Origin: Bordetella genomosp. 4 | GTDB taxonomy: Bacteria; Pseudomonadota; Gammaproteobacteria; Burkholderiales; Burkholderiaceae_B | Length of the DNA: 64,000 bases | NCBI RefSeq assembly: GCF_002261185.1 | Contig: NZ_NEVQ01000013.1 | Span: 62,001-126,000 of the forward strand | Reading direction: 5' to 3' | Shown: positions 56,077 through 64,000 of the stretch, piece by piece | Layout: every line of letters begins with the position of its first letter | Position numbering within the stretch: position 1 is the first letter of the stretch | Program-made: the position numbers and the translations under genes | Notes under the pieces: generated by a model | Database searches by the model: none | Seen by the model: only the letters and a program-made list of their open reading frames with translations | Told to the model about the DNA's origin: nothing

Positions 56077-56988
56077 TCAGGCCTTGTCCTCGGGCGTCAG
56101 CCACTGGTGCAGGCCGTCGCCTGCCAGGTTGATGGCGAAAATCAGCAGCGCCAGCGCGCTGCCGGGGATGGCGATCAGCCAGAACGAAAAGAACATATAG
56201 GCCTTGGCCTCGGAAATCATCAGGCCCCATGAGGGCAGCGGCGGTTGCACGCCCAGTCCCAGGAACGACAGGGCCGCCTCCAGCAGAATGGCGCTGGCGG
56301 CCTCCAGCGTGGCGATCACGATCAGATGCGGCACCACGTTCGGCAACACCTCGCCACGAACAATGCGCCAGGTCGAGGCGCCGGCAGATTGGGCGGCGGC
56401 GACGTATTCGAGCGAGCGCACCTGTTGCGTGGCGCTGCGCATGACGACAGCAAAACGATCCCATTTCAAAAAGCCCAGCACCAGAATCACGACCCAGAGC
56501 GAGCCGCCCACGATGGCGACGGTGGCCAAGGCCACCAGAATGACCGGCATGGACAGGCGTGTCGTCACGAGAAAGGAGACAAACATATCTACGCGGCCGC
56601 CAAAATACCCCGCGGCCATGCCTAACGCGGTGCCGATCAGCCCAGAGATAAGTGCAACGCTGATTCCGATCAATAAGGAAATCCTGGCCCCATAAAAGAG
56701 GCGCGACATATAGTCACGGCCCAATTGATCGGTGCCCAGGGGATGCAGCCACGTGCCTTTCTCATACCAGACAGGCGGCGCCGTGCGATGGGCCAGGTCC
56801 TGAAAATAAGGATCATGCGGCGCTATCCAGGGCGCGAAGATCGCGATCAAGACGATCAACAGCAAGATGCCGCCGCCTGCCAGCAGCGCCTTGTTCTGCC
56901 GTAAACGCCGCCAGGTCAGACTGCCCGCCGGTGCAGTCACATTCGGTACTGGCGCATTAGCCGTAATCGGTGAGGTCGGTACAGTCAT
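56077..56988 (-). CDS. Dipeptide-type ABC transporter permease (DppC-like)
   Basis: 303 residues. A first membrane helix (ALLAGGGILLLIVLIAIFAPWIAPHDPY) is followed by the subfamily motif HPLGTDQLGRDYMSRLFYGARISLLIG, further helices, and the ATPase-contact loop LEYVAAAQSAGASTWRIVRGEVLPNVVPHLIV. It forms the channel with the preceding DppB-like permease; the two genes are 3 bp apart. Confidence 0.92.
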   Translation of the reverse strand: MTVPTSPITANAPVPNVTAPAGSLTWRRLRQNKALLAGGGILLLIVLIAIFAPWIAPHDPYFQDLAHRTAPPVWYEKGTWLHPLGTDQLGRDYMSRLFYGARISLLIGISVALISGLIGTALGMAAGYFGGRVDMFVSFLVTTRLSMPVILVALATVAIVGGSLWVVILVLGFLKWDRFAVVMRSATQQVRSLEYVAAAQSAGASTWRIVRGEVLPNVVPHLIVIATLEAASAILLEAALSFLGLGVQPPLPSWGLMISEAKAYMFFSFWLIAIPGSALALLIFAINLAGDGLHQWLTPEDKA

Positions 56989-56991
56989 GGT

Positions 56992-57909
56992 CTACGACAC
57001 CCGGATGCGTGGGTCCAGCCACGCGTTGGCAATATCCGCTGCCAATGTCAGCAGCACATACAGTACGGATAGCAGCAGCACGATCAGTTGCATGACGGGA
57101 TAGTCTTTGAACGTGATGCTTTGATAGGCCAGATAGCCTAGGCCGTCCAGCGCGAAAACCGTTTCGATCACGACCGAGCCGCCTAACAGGTAGCCAAGTT
57201 GCACGGCGGCCAGAGCCACGACGGGCACGATGGCGTTGCGCAAGGCGTGTTTAAAGATGACCGTGCCGGTGGGCAGGCCTTTGGCCCTGGCCGTGCGGAT
57301 GTAATCGGCAGCCAGGACTTCGATCATGCCTGCACGTATCAACCGCATGAACGCCGGTGCGACGTAGTAGCCTAGCGCGATCGCAGGCATCACGAAATGC
57401 TGCCACGTTCCGCTGCCGGATACTGGCAGTATGCGCAGCGATATCGAAAACAGCATGATGAGCAGCAGCGCAAAAAAGAAATTCGGCAAGGCCTGGCCCA
57501 GCACCGCTACGGCCAGACAGATGCGGTCGGCAATGCCGCCCTTGTAGAGCGCCGCAATCACGCCCAGCGGAATGGAGATCAGCAAGGCTACAGCCAACGC
57601 GCTCAGCCCCAGCATCAGGGTGGTCTGCAGCTTCGACAGGATCAACGGTCCGGCAGCCGTCTTGAAATACACCGAGGTGCCGAACTGGCCCTGCAGGATG
57701 TGCCACAACCAATCGGCGTACTGAACAACGACGGGACGGTCCAGCCCATAGGCTTTGCGCACCATGTCGATGTCCGCCTGGCGCGCGCCTTCGCCCGCCA
57801 GCGCGACGGCGGGGTCTCCCGACAGATGCAACAGCATGAACGCCAGGACGGAGACGGTCAGAGCGACCATCACCGCCAGTCCCAGCCGCCGGATGATGAA
57901 TGCAAGCAT
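56992..57909 (-). CDS. Dipeptide-type ABC transporter permease (DppB-like)
   Basis: 305 residues. N-terminal helix FIIRRLGLAVMVALTVSVLAFMLLHL, periplasmic loop GQFGTSVYFKTAAGPLI, and the contact loop IEVLAADYIRTARAKGLPTGTVIFKHALRNAIVP are typical of DppB. It lies 53 bp downstream of the binding-protein gene and begins the membrane part of the operon. Confidence 0.92.
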   Translation of the reverse strand: MLAFIIRRLGLAVMVALTVSVLAFMLLHLSGDPAVALAGEGARQADIDMVRKAYGLDRPVVVQYADWLWHILQGQFGTSVYFKTAAGPLILSKLQTTLMLGLSALAVALLISIPLGVIAALYKGGIADRICLAVAVLGQALPNFFFALLLIMLFSISLRILPVSGSGTWQHFVMPAIALGYYVAPAFMRLIRAGMIEVLAADYIRTARAKGLPTGTVIFKHALRNAIVPVVALAAVQLGYLLGGSVVIETVFALDGLGYLAYQSITFKDYPVMQLIVLLLSVLYVLLTLAADIANAWLDPRIRVS

Positions 57910-57962
57910 TGAAAGACTCCGTGCGCCGCCACGTCACCGTGGCGGTTGTCAGGGTTTCAGGG

Positions 57963-59552
57963 TTATTTCCAACTCATGTCCCAGAAACGGACCAGCTCGT
58001 CAGGATAGGCCTTGAACTCCACGTCCTGGCTGGCGACGTAATACACCGGCAACGACCAGAGCGGCACGGCGTAGGCGTGTTCCGCAATCATGGTGAGGGC
58101 CTCTTTATAGGCGGCATTACGGGCAGTGCTGTCTATCGTCACATCGCCCTTGTCCAGTAATTCGCGGACCTTGGGATCACGCGTCACGTCGTCATTGCCG
58201 AACGCAAAATACACCGGCGTCGAGGCCGACACGTCATTGACCAGGTTCGAGCCCCAGGTCTGATGCGTCAGCGACGCTTTGCCCGCGCGGATCATGTCAC
58301 GCATCGCGGCGTATTGCAGGAAATTCAGTTTGGCGCGGATACCGACAGCTTGCAGATAATTGATGATGGCTTCGGTCTGATTGCGTTCGCGATAGGCGAC
58401 GATATCAATGTCGAATCCATTGGGATAGCCGGCCTCGGCCAGCAGTTTCTTGGCTAGTGCCGGATCGTATTTGTAAATCGGTGCGCCTTCGTCGGTGCAG
58501 CCGACTTGTGAGGGTGTGCAGATGGTGTTGAGCAGCTCCGAGCCTTCGCCCACGATGTTCTTGATAATGGACTCGCGATCAATGGCGTGCAGAATGGCTT
58601 TGCGTACGCGTTCATCCTTGAGCTGCGGGGCGGGCGTATCGTCGCGGATGTTCATCTGCATGAACGCGATACGCATGGTGTTGCCGCTTTTGACTTGCAG
58701 TTGAGGCATGGATCTCAGTTGCTCGGCCTGGTCCTTGGGCACGTGCATGATGAAATCTTCACCACCGGAAATCACCTCTGCCATCTGTGTCTGGCGATCC
58801 GGGATAAAGCGGATCACGACCTTGCCGATCTTGGGCTGGGCCTTGGGCGAGTCTTTGAAATAGTCCTTGTTGGCCTCTAGCGTGATCGATTTGCCGGGTA
58901 TGTATTCGACCACCTTGTACGGGCCGGTGCCGACGGGCTTGGCGTTCATCCCTTGCGGGCCGACTTCGGCATAGTATTTCGCGGGGTGGATGGCGACGGT
59001 GGTTGAGAGATATTCTTTGGCGCCGGGGAAGGGTTCCTTGGTCGTGAGGCGCACTTTGTATTTATCGATCTTTTCTACTTTGTCGATCCAGCGCACGTTC
59101 TGTTGCGTCGTCGCTTTGTTTTTCGGGTCCGCGACAAAATTGAGCGTGTAGACGACGGAATCGGCGTCGAATTCCTCGCCATTGTGAAACTTGATCCCCT
59201 CGCGCAGCTCGAATTCCAGGGTCTTGTCGTCGACCTGTTTCCAGCTTTTCGCCAGTTGCCCCTTGTATTCGTTGGTCAGCGGATCGCGATAGAGCAGGGT
59301 ATCCCAGACATTGGCGGCGATGATGACGCCGATACGGACGTTGTTGTAATAGGGATCAACGCTTTCCGGGGCCTGGTCATAGGCCATGCGCAGCGTATCG
59401 TTCTGCTTGTTGGCCAGCGCAGGCGACATGCTCAGCGCGGTGCCGGCAAAGAGCAGCGCGGCGGCCAACGCCTTGAAACGGGGCACGACGTGATGGCGGT
59501 GTTCAGGGCGATCCAAATGCAGCGGTGCAGCCAATCTAACGCGATGTTCCAT
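57963..59552 (-). CDS. Peptide-type ABC transporter substrate-binding protein (SBP family 5)
   Basis: 529 residues from the ATG at 59552 with AGGAG upstream. The signal peptide has a long N-region (MEHRVRLAAPLHLDRPEHR...) and ends SPALA before NKQNDTLRMAYDQAPESVDPYYNN. Family 5 marks: WDTLLYRDPLTNEYKGQLAKSWKQVDDKTLEFELREGIKFHNGEEFDADSV, VGTGPYKVVEYIPGKSITLEANKDY and KDERVRKAILHAIDRESII. It is the periplasmic receptor; the ligand is unknown, but a peptide or peptide-like amide is likely given the peptidase and serine hydrolase alongside. Confidence 0.9.
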   Translation of the reverse strand: MEHRVRLAAPLHLDRPEHRHHVVPRFKALAAALLFAGTALSMSPALANKQNDTLRMAYDQAPESVDPYYNNVRIGVIIAANVWDTLLYRDPLTNEYKGQLAKSWKQVDDKTLEFELREGIKFHNGEEFDADSVVYTLNFVADPKNKATTQQNVRWIDKVEKIDKYKVRLTTKEPFPGAKEYLSTTVAIHPAKYYAEVGPQGMNAKPVGTGPYKVVEYIPGKSITLEANKDYFKDSPKAQPKIGKVVIRFIPDRQTQMAEVISGGEDFIMHVPKDQAEQLRSMPQLQVKSGNTMRIAFMQMNIRDDTPAPQLKDERVRKAILHAIDRESIIKNIVGEGSELLNTICTPSQVGCTDEGAPIYKYDPALAKKLLAEAGYPNGFDIDIVAYRERNQTEAIINYLQAVGIRAKLNFLQYAAMRDMIRAGKASLTHQTWGSNLVNDVSASTPVYFAFGNDDVTRDPKVRELLDKGDVTIDSTARNAAYKEALTMIAEHAYAVPLWSLPVYYVASQDVEFKAYPDELVRFWDMSWK

Positions 59553-59578
59553 GATGGGCTCCTGTCGAGCGTAATCGG

Positions 59579-60343
59579 TTAAGCGGAATACTGCGGGTGA
59601 TTCGGTGGCCCCTGGCTGGGCGTACGTTGTGCCAGATACTTCAGCGCGGCCTCGTATTTGCACTGCAAATGCATGCGCATGATCTCGGTCAGCCGAGCGG
59701 TATCGCGGGCAGCCAGCGCCTCGGCGAGATCGATATGCTGGCGCATGGAGCGGTCCCAGTTTTCGTGGTTTTCGTTAGACACGAACCGCAGGTTCTGAAT
59801 GCGGATGTTTTGGGTCTCATACAGACGCGTCAACAGCGTGTTGTGCGCAGCCTGATGAATGCGCGCATGGATTTCGCGATTGCACCGGTAATACGTGGGC
59901 AGATCGCGGCGGGCATGGCTGGCCCTCATTTCGAAAGTCAGTGCGCGGATTTCGGCGATTTCCTGATCGGTTGCGCGTTCGCAAGCATAGTGACAGGCGA
60001 GGGTCTCGATCCCGCCGATGACCTCAAACGTCTCGCGCACATCGGTTTCGGACAGCTCGACGACTTGTGCGCCCCGATTGGGCTCGATGCGTACCAACCC
60101 GTCAAAGGCCAGAAGGCGCAGCGCCTCTCGTAACGGTGTGCGGGAGACGCCGAGCATTTCGCCCAAGGTGCGTTCGTTCAAACGGGATCCTGGGGGAAAT
60201 TCCCCCTCGATGATGCGTTCGCGCAAGCGTTCCGCTACGCTGGCGGGCAGCGTGCCGCCATTGCCCGAGGCCCGTGGCGGGCGTATGGCGGGCGGGGCGT
60301 CGGACACTGCGCTATCAGAAAGCGTAGGGGGATCGCTGCTCAC
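59579..60343 (-). CDS. GntR-family (FCD/FadR-type) regulator
   Basis: 254 residues from a GTG at 60343; the frame is open further but lacks similarity. The winged helix (SVAERLRERIIEGEFPPGSRLNERTLGEMLGVSRTPLREALRLLAFDGLVRI, about 36-86) is joined to an FCD ligand-binding domain (DVRETFEVIGGIETLACHYACERATDQEIAEI...HARIHQAAHNTLLTRLYETQNIRI...QHIDLAEALAARDTARL). It is the first gene of the transporter operon, 26 bp before the binding protein, and is flanked by GTATAC palindromes. It is the likely repressor of both divergent units. Confidence 0.88.
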   Translation of the reverse strand: MSSDPPTLSDSAVSDAPPAIRPPRASGNGGTLPASVAERLRERIIEGEFPPGSRLNERTLGEMLGVSRTPLREALRLLAFDGLVRIEPNRGAQVVELSETDVRETFEVIGGIETLACHYACERATDQEIAEIRALTFEMRASHARRDLPTYYRCNREIHARIHQAAHNTLLTRLYETQNIRIQNLRFVSNENHENWDRSMRQHIDLAEALAARDTARLTEIMRMHLQCKYEAALKYLAQRTPSQGPPNHPQYSA

Positions 60344-60354
60344 TTGTATACCAA
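60344..60354. promoter_or_regulatory. GntR-type operator at the regulator start
   Basis: TTGTATACCAA, a near-perfect dyad, abuts the GTG start of the GntR gene. FCD-type GntR proteins bind short dyads of this kind. A stronger copy lies at 60531-60540. Confidence 0.55.
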
Positions 60355-60530
60355 ATGGATTTGATCTTTTATTCACTATAAAGCACGTAATCCACGCCCC
60401 ATTATGGGGGATTACCCTGCAGTATTCCGATAAAACAAGGGCGTACGGGTAATCGATGATAGGGTGTGTCCGGGTGGCCGTTGCGGCGCGCGAGGGCCTT
60501 GCGTATGATTTGAAACAGGGAATTTGCCAG

Positions 60531-60540
60531 TGGTATACCA
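60531..60540. promoter_or_regulatory. GntR-type operator upstream of the serine hydrolase gene
   Basis: TGGTATACCA is a perfect 10-bp palindrome 92 bp upstream of the hydrolase ATG at 60633. It shares its GTATACC core with the site at 60344-60354, supporting one regulator for both divergent units. Confidence 0.6.
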
Positions 60541-60632
60541 TTTTGGCGGGGTCGGACCCGCCATGCGCTTCGTTCAAAAACGATCGGCAGCGTGGTCACT
60601 GGCCGTTCGTCAACGACAATTTTGGGGGCTTC

Positions 60633-61685
60633 ATGCAAGACGCATTGATGCAGCAGGCGATTCAGTTTGCGCAAGACCACGAAACCACTTGGGACCGCTC
60701 GGTCGACGGCGTCTTCGGTGTGCATCAGCAGGATCCTCCGCCTTGGAACCGCTTGCTCGGGCCGGTGCATGATCGCGGCCCTGTGACGGGGCTGGTCGTG
60801 GTCGATGGCAAGACCGTAGCATCCTGGGGCGAACCGCACCGTGCAGACCTGACGTTCAGCGTGGCAAAGATGTATCTGGCGCTGGTGGCAGGCGTGGCGC
60901 ACGACCGAGGCCTGTTGCCGGATGTCGACGAGCCCGTGCGCGCCCGCGTGCCCGGAATCGGCTTTGACGAGGGCAATAACGCGCTGATTACCTGGCGTCA
61001 TTTACTGCAGCAGACCAGCGAATGGGAAGGCGAGCGTTTTGGCGTTTCGGATCAGGCAGACCGCTATCGCGCAGTGACATTCGGTGCGCCGCCCAATGGC
61101 AAGAAAGGCGATCCGCGTCCGTTGCAAACGCCGGGCACGTATTGGGAATACAACGACGTCCGTATCAATCAATTGTCATATGCATTGCTGCATTTATTCC
61201 GCAAGCCGCTGCCGGAGGTCTTCCGCGAGGCGGTGATGCGGCCGATCGGAGCCAGCGAAAGCTGGAACTGGGTCTGCTATGACAATGCCTGGGTGAACAT
61301 CGACGGTGTGCTGATGCCGTCGGTGCCCGGCGGATCGCATTGGGGCGGCGGGATGTCCATCAGCAGCGAGGATCAAGCCTTGATCGGTCAGATGCTCTTG
61401 AATGACGGCCGCGCCTGGAATGGAAAGCAGGTGATCTCGCACGAATGGCTGCGCGCCATGCGCACGCCCAGCGAGCTGGCGCCGTATTACGGCTATCTGA
61501 TCTGGTTGAACGAGGGGCAAAAGATGTTTCCCAGCGTGCCGGCATCGAGTTTCTTTGGTGTCGGGGCCGGCAGCTCATTCACCTGGGTGGAACCCGAGCG
61601 CCGCATGGTCGTGATTGTGCGCTGGCTGAATTCGGCGTACGCGGATGGCCTGTTCGGCAGGATATTGGCGGCAGTGGATGGTTGA
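60633..61685 (+). CDS. Beta-lactamase-fold serine hydrolase (S12 family)
   Basis: 350 residues from the ATG at 60633; the frame is open upstream through the operator, so earlier starts are unlikely. The S-x-x-K motif is SVAK (Ser76, Lys79) in LTFSVAKMYLALVAGVAHDRGLL. The second motif is probably the Tyr in TYWEYNDVRINQLSYAL, and the C-terminal strand has GVGAGSSFTWVEPERRMVVIV. No signal peptide is seen, so it acts in the cytoplasm. Relatives include D-aminopeptidases, esterases and amide hydrolases such as 6-aminohexanoate-dimer hydrolase. With the divergent transporter and peptidase it may process an imported amide. Confidence 0.87.
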   Translation: MQDALMQQAIQFAQDHETTWDRSVDGVFGVHQQDPPPWNRLLGPVHDRGPVTGLVVVDGKTVASWGEPHRADLTFSVAKMYLALVAGVAHDRGLLPDVDEPVRARVPGIGFDEGNNALITWRHLLQQTSEWEGERFGVSDQADRYRAVTFGAPPNGKKGDPRPLQTPGTYWEYNDVRINQLSYALLHLFRKPLPEVFREAVMRPIGASESWNWVCYDNAWVNIDGVLMPSVPGGSHWGGGMSISSEDQALIGQMLLNDGRAWNGKQVISHEWLRAMRTPSELAPYYGYLIWLNEGQKMFPSVPASSFFGVGAGSSFTWVEPERRMVVIVRWLNSAYADGLFGRILAAVDG

Positions 61686-62061
61686 GTTTGTTTGCTAACG
61701 CTCGTATGGCTTTATTCGATCGCGCTTCGACAAGCTTCGGCCATTCATACCGAGGGGAAAAGGCATGGCTTATGGATGGTGGCAGGATCGGTCTGATTTG
61801 AATTGAGTGCTGTGTATTTATCCAGCAATCTAATTCGGAGCGAATAGTATCTCGGGCATGCAAACTCAACGTGCCCACCGGGCCCGATTCCGTTCAGCGC
61901 CAGAGCGGACGATAACGCCCATTCTGACGGCGCGGCCGACCACTGCGATCTCAGCATCGTCCGTGACGGCGGGCTGCCATCGGGCATTCGTTACGGCTGC
62001 CAATTCGTATTTTGTTAGATTTTTCACTAAAATATCTAACAAATACCCTGACAAGCTAATC
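61686..62061. other. 376-bp gap before the AbiE-type operon
   Basis: No convincing gene. It holds the AbiE operator/promoter (62011-62043) at its right end. The remainder shows no hairpin, repeat or tRNA-like sequence I can support. The base composition near 61990-62060 is AT-richer than the surroundings, as often seen at acquired modules. Confidence 0.6.
62011..62043 (+). promoter_or_regulatory. Operator and promoter of the AbiE-type toxin-antitoxin operon
   Basis: TTTGTTAGAT (62011-62020) and its inverse ATCTAACAAA (62034-62043) flank a 13-bp AT-rich spacer holding a possible -10 TAAAAT (62028-62033). The dyad lies 18 bp upstream of the antitoxin ATG. Antitoxins of this class repress their own promoter through such repeats. 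Confidence 0.75.
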
Positions 62062-62673
62062 ATGAGTACTTCTCGATCTATCCGTGAACGCGTCGCCTCG
62101 CATCCGTCGGGAGAGCCCTTCACTCCCGCCTTGTTTGCGGGCCTAGGGTCGCGCGCTGCCATTGATCAGACGTTGATGCGGCTGACGAAGGCCGGCAGTA
62201 TCGAACGCATAGGCCATGGTTTGTACGTCGTGCTCAAGGCCGGACGGTTCGGTATCAAATCCATGCCCGCGCCAGAGCAGGTAGCGCGAACGGTTGCTCA
62301 GGCCGAAGGCGCGACGATCGAGATTCATGGAGCGGAAGCTGCACGGCGCCTGGGGCTGTCTACGCAGATGCCAGCACAGGCTGTTTTTCACACCACGGGC
62401 TCCTCACATCGGATCCGGCTGGGCAAGCTGATTGTCCGGTTGCAACATGTGGCTCCACGCAAGCTCGCATTGGCTGGCCAGCCAGCAGGCCAGGCGCTGT
62501 CGGCCCTCTGGTATCTGGGACGAGATCAAGTCACACCAAACACCTTCAGACAGATCGCAAAGAAATTGCCCGCTGACGAGTTCGAGGCGTTGAGCGAGGC
62601 CAAGGCCTTGATGCCTGCCTGGATGGTGCAGGCCCTCATTAGCTACGAGCGCAGTGAGCCTGCTCGTGCCTGA
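62062..62673 (+). CDS. AbiEi-like antitoxin (DUF6088 family)
   Basis: 203 residues from the ATG at 62062. An N-terminal winged helix (SIRERVASHPSGEPFTPALFAGLGSRAAIDQTLMRLTKAGSIERIGHGLYVV) is followed by a C-terminal domain with PEQVARTVAQAEGATIEIHGAEAARRLGLSTQMPAQAVFHTTGSSHRIRLGKLIVRLQHV, the DUF6088 pattern. It should bind the operator upstream and counter the AbiEii enzyme. It overlaps the toxin gene by 20 bp, so translation is coupled. Confidence 0.88.
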   Translation: MSTSRSIRERVASHPSGEPFTPALFAGLGSRAAIDQTLMRLTKAGSIERIGHGLYVVLKAGRFGIKSMPAPEQVARTVAQAEGATIEIHGAEAARRLGLSTQMPAQAVFHTTGSSHRIRLGKLIVRLQHVAPRKLALAGQPAGQALSALWYLGRDQVTPNTFRQIAKKLPADEFEALSEAKALMPAWMVQALISYERSEPARA

Positions 62674-63697
62674 GTCTGTTGTGCACTACTTCGATTTATC
62701 GTCGGCCGAGCAGGCTGAACTGCTGCATGGCTTGGCACCCGTGTTAGGTCGACGCGCTGAGATTCTCGAGAAGGACATCTGGCTGTGCCAAGTACTGGGG
62801 ATATTGTTCGCGCTGCCGAATCGCAAACCCATGGCGTTCAAGGGCGGCACGTCTCTGTCCAAGGTCTATCAAGCTATCGAGCGCTTTTCAGAGGACATTG
62901 ATGTCACCATCGACTATAGGAGCTTGGTCGTCGATGTGCCCGAACTTGCGATGCTTTCCAATACGCAGCGCCGAAAGCTGTCCGATATGCTTAAGAAGGC
63001 TCTGATTAAGCATGTCACCGAGGAGTTGGTCCCGGCATTGAAAGAGGCACTGACGCAGTCGCTTCCAATGGTCCAGTTCAACATCGAAGTCAGTGACGAT
63101 GCAGAGAGGCTCTGGTTGTACTACCCCAGCGCGGTAGAGAATACTGACGCCTATCTGCGACCAAGCGTGCTGATCGAATTCGGTGGCCGCAATACGGCGC
63201 TGCCGCAAGACGCGATGAAAATAGTGCCCGACGTGGCCGCCCACGTGCCGCAGTTGGTGTTTCCCAGCGCGCAAGTGGTGGTGTTATCGCCAATGCGTAC
63301 ATTTTGGGAAAAGGCTACCCTCATCCATGTTGAGTGCCATCGTCCGGACCTGCGCATCGATGCGGAGCGTTTGTCGCGACATTGGTACGACTTGGCGCGT
63401 TTGGCCGACCATGAGGTGGGGCAGAAGGCGTTGGCTGATACCCAATTGCTGGCCGACGTGCTGAATATCAAGGAGACCTTCTATCGCAGCGGATTCAGCC
63501 ACTATGGTCTGTGTCAGGCTGGTGGTCTGCGGCTAATTCCCGATGAGGTGTTGATGAGGGCGCTACAACGAGACTACCAGACTATGCTGGATGCGCAGAT
63601 GTTCTATGGCGAGAGCCTGGATTTTCACCAAATCATAGAGCGCCTGTCCGCATTGGAACGGGATATCAATCGCGCAGCATCTCTGCAAAGAACGTAG
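62654..63697 (+). CDS. AbiEii/AbiGii-type nucleotidyltransferase toxin
   Basis: 347 residues from a GTG at 62654 inside the antitoxin gene. It carries the nucleotidyltransferase motif GGTSLSK (64-70) with SEDID (79-83), and later a TFWEKATLIHVE segment as in the DUF1814 family. In characterised type IV/II-like AbiE systems this enzyme modifies RNA or stalls growth during phage infection. Both catalytic motifs are intact, so the toxin is predicted active. Origin by horizontal transfer is likely, though no integrase or att site is visible. Confidence 0.88.
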   Translation: MSLLVPESVVHYFDLSSAEQAELLHGLAPVLGRRAEILEKDIWLCQVLGILFALPNRKPMAFKGGTSLSKVYQAIERFSEDIDVTIDYRSLVVDVPELAMLSNTQRRKLSDMLKKALIKHVTEELVPALKEALTQSLPMVQFNIEVSDDAERLWLYYPSAVENTDAYLRPSVLIEFGGRNTALPQDAMKIVPDVAAHVPQLVFPSAQVVVLSPMRTFWEKATLIHVECHRPDLRIDAERLSRHWYDLARLADHEVGQKALADTQLLADVLNIKETFYRSGFSHYGLCQAGGLRLIPDEVLMRALQRDYQTMLDAQMFYGESLDFHQIIERLSALERDINRAASLQRT

Positions 63698-63807
63698 AAC
63701 AGTTCTGCAAATTTCTGGAGTAATTTTTGATGACGATCGACCGTATCATTGGCGTCTCAAAATTTGAATTACTCATGACGCGTCCGATGTCATAGCCTGC
63801 GGTGAGG

Positions 63808-63824
63808 GCCAGTGTTGCACTGGC
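63808..63824 (+). terminator. Small hairpin after the toxin gene
   Basis: GCCAGTG (63808-63814) and CACTGGC (63818-63824) enclose a TTG loop, in the 213-bp gap between the toxin gene and the last gene. No T run follows; the function is unclear. A weaker dyad GAGTAATT/AATTACTC (63718, 63767) lies upstream. Confidence 0.3.
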
Positions 63825-63910
63825 ACCTGGACTTTGGCGTCAGCCTCAGCCTCAGTCTGCAACCGGCATGCGGCTCGTTCTTGAGTAGAGAATACCTAGG
63901 AGGAGCACAC

Positions 63911-64000
63911 ATGCCCAATGGCAAGCGCAGGGGACTCATCGCGCTCGCGGCCAGCACAGCGCTGGCGTTCGCGTTTCCTGTTTCCGCTCGAGCGGACAGC
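63911..64000 (+). CDS. Start of an exported protein (partial, cut by the right edge)
   Basis: Only 30 codons are present: MPNGKRRGLIALAASTALAF followed by AFPVSARADS. The ATG at 63911 has a strong AGGAGG (63898-63903). The sequence is a Sec signal peptide with a basic N-region, a hydrophobic core and a probable cleavage site after SARA. It could be a Bug-type receptor or another periplasmic protein; the rest is outside the window. Confidence 0.7.
   Translation, partial: MPNGKRRGLIALAASTALAFAFPVSARADS

Noticed and set aside
63697-63910. Attachment site or transposon end beside the AbiE module
   Set aside because: Only weak dyads are present; no matching direct repeat on the other side of the module was found by eye.

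Overview
The window reads as a chromosomal stretch of a beta-proteobacterium, most likely Burkholderiales and probably Alcaligenaceae (Bordetella/Achromobacter-like). This rests on the high GC content, a Bug-type solute receptor, a short GspC, many LysR regulators paired with catabolic genes, an ssuEADCBF operon with a molbindin gene, and a pertactin-type autotransporter beta-domain. I see no rRNA, tRNA, CRISPR array or intact insertion sequence. Genus-level placement is inference.

Layout. 1-3441: a type II secretion locus on the minus strand (gspC, then gspG-H-I-J running off the left edge), interrupted by a plus-strand DUF3313 lipoprotein gene. 3527-11794: a LysR regulator divergent from a cytoplasmic-type gamma-glutamyltransferase followed by a five-component peptide/glutathione ABC importer (gsiBCDA-like), which together suggest uptake and intracellular breakdown of glutathione or gamma-glutamyl peptides. 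11795-14554: a 129-bp palindromic element, then an autotransporter gene with an unusual passenger whose reading frame is broken at a run of seven G. 14713-17033: yaeQ, ubiC and an rluF-like pseudouridine synthase, with a second palindromic element (135 bp) related to the first. 17079-24204: a LysR regulator divergent from an RND tripartite efflux operon (adaptor, pump, OprM-like channel) ending in a strong terminator.

24309-32168: a small stress membrane protein, an Lrp-controlled class V aminotransferase-like enzyme, SCO1, a possible IS110 remnant, a beta-class GST, a YliI-like sugar dehydrogenase, DUF423, arginase and phosphatidylserine decarboxylase. 32195-34968: an orphan MetQ-like receptor, a beta-hydroxyacid dehydrogenase and a TerC protein. 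35034-41821: an organic-acid type catabolic cluster (MmgE/PrpD divergent from an acyl-CoA dehydrogenase, a Bug receptor, an NDP-forming acyl-CoA synthetase and an alpha/beta hydrolase). 41813-49851: a LysR gene and ssuEADCBF for alkanesulfonate desulfonation, followed by a SoxC-like sulfite dehydrogenase and a c-type cytochrome that could oxidise the released sulfite.

49948-61685: a YbiO-type mechanosensitive channel, then a seven-gene minus-strand operon (GntR, dipeptide-type ABC transporter, M20 peptidase) divergent from a beta-lactamase-fold hydrolase, with matching GTATAC palindromes at both ends of the divergent region. 61686-63697: an AbiE-type (DUF6088/AbiEii) toxin-antitoxin pair behind a clear operator palindrome. 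63911-64000: the signal-peptide start of a gene cut by the right edge.

The observations most worth a second look are the two palindromic elements, which keep a conserved centre while their 33-nt arms diverge with pairing preserved; the autotransporter with a non-beta-helical passenger and a G7 frameshift in its barrel; and the gspI pseudopilin gene carrying a 15-bp tandem repeat in a very long leader.
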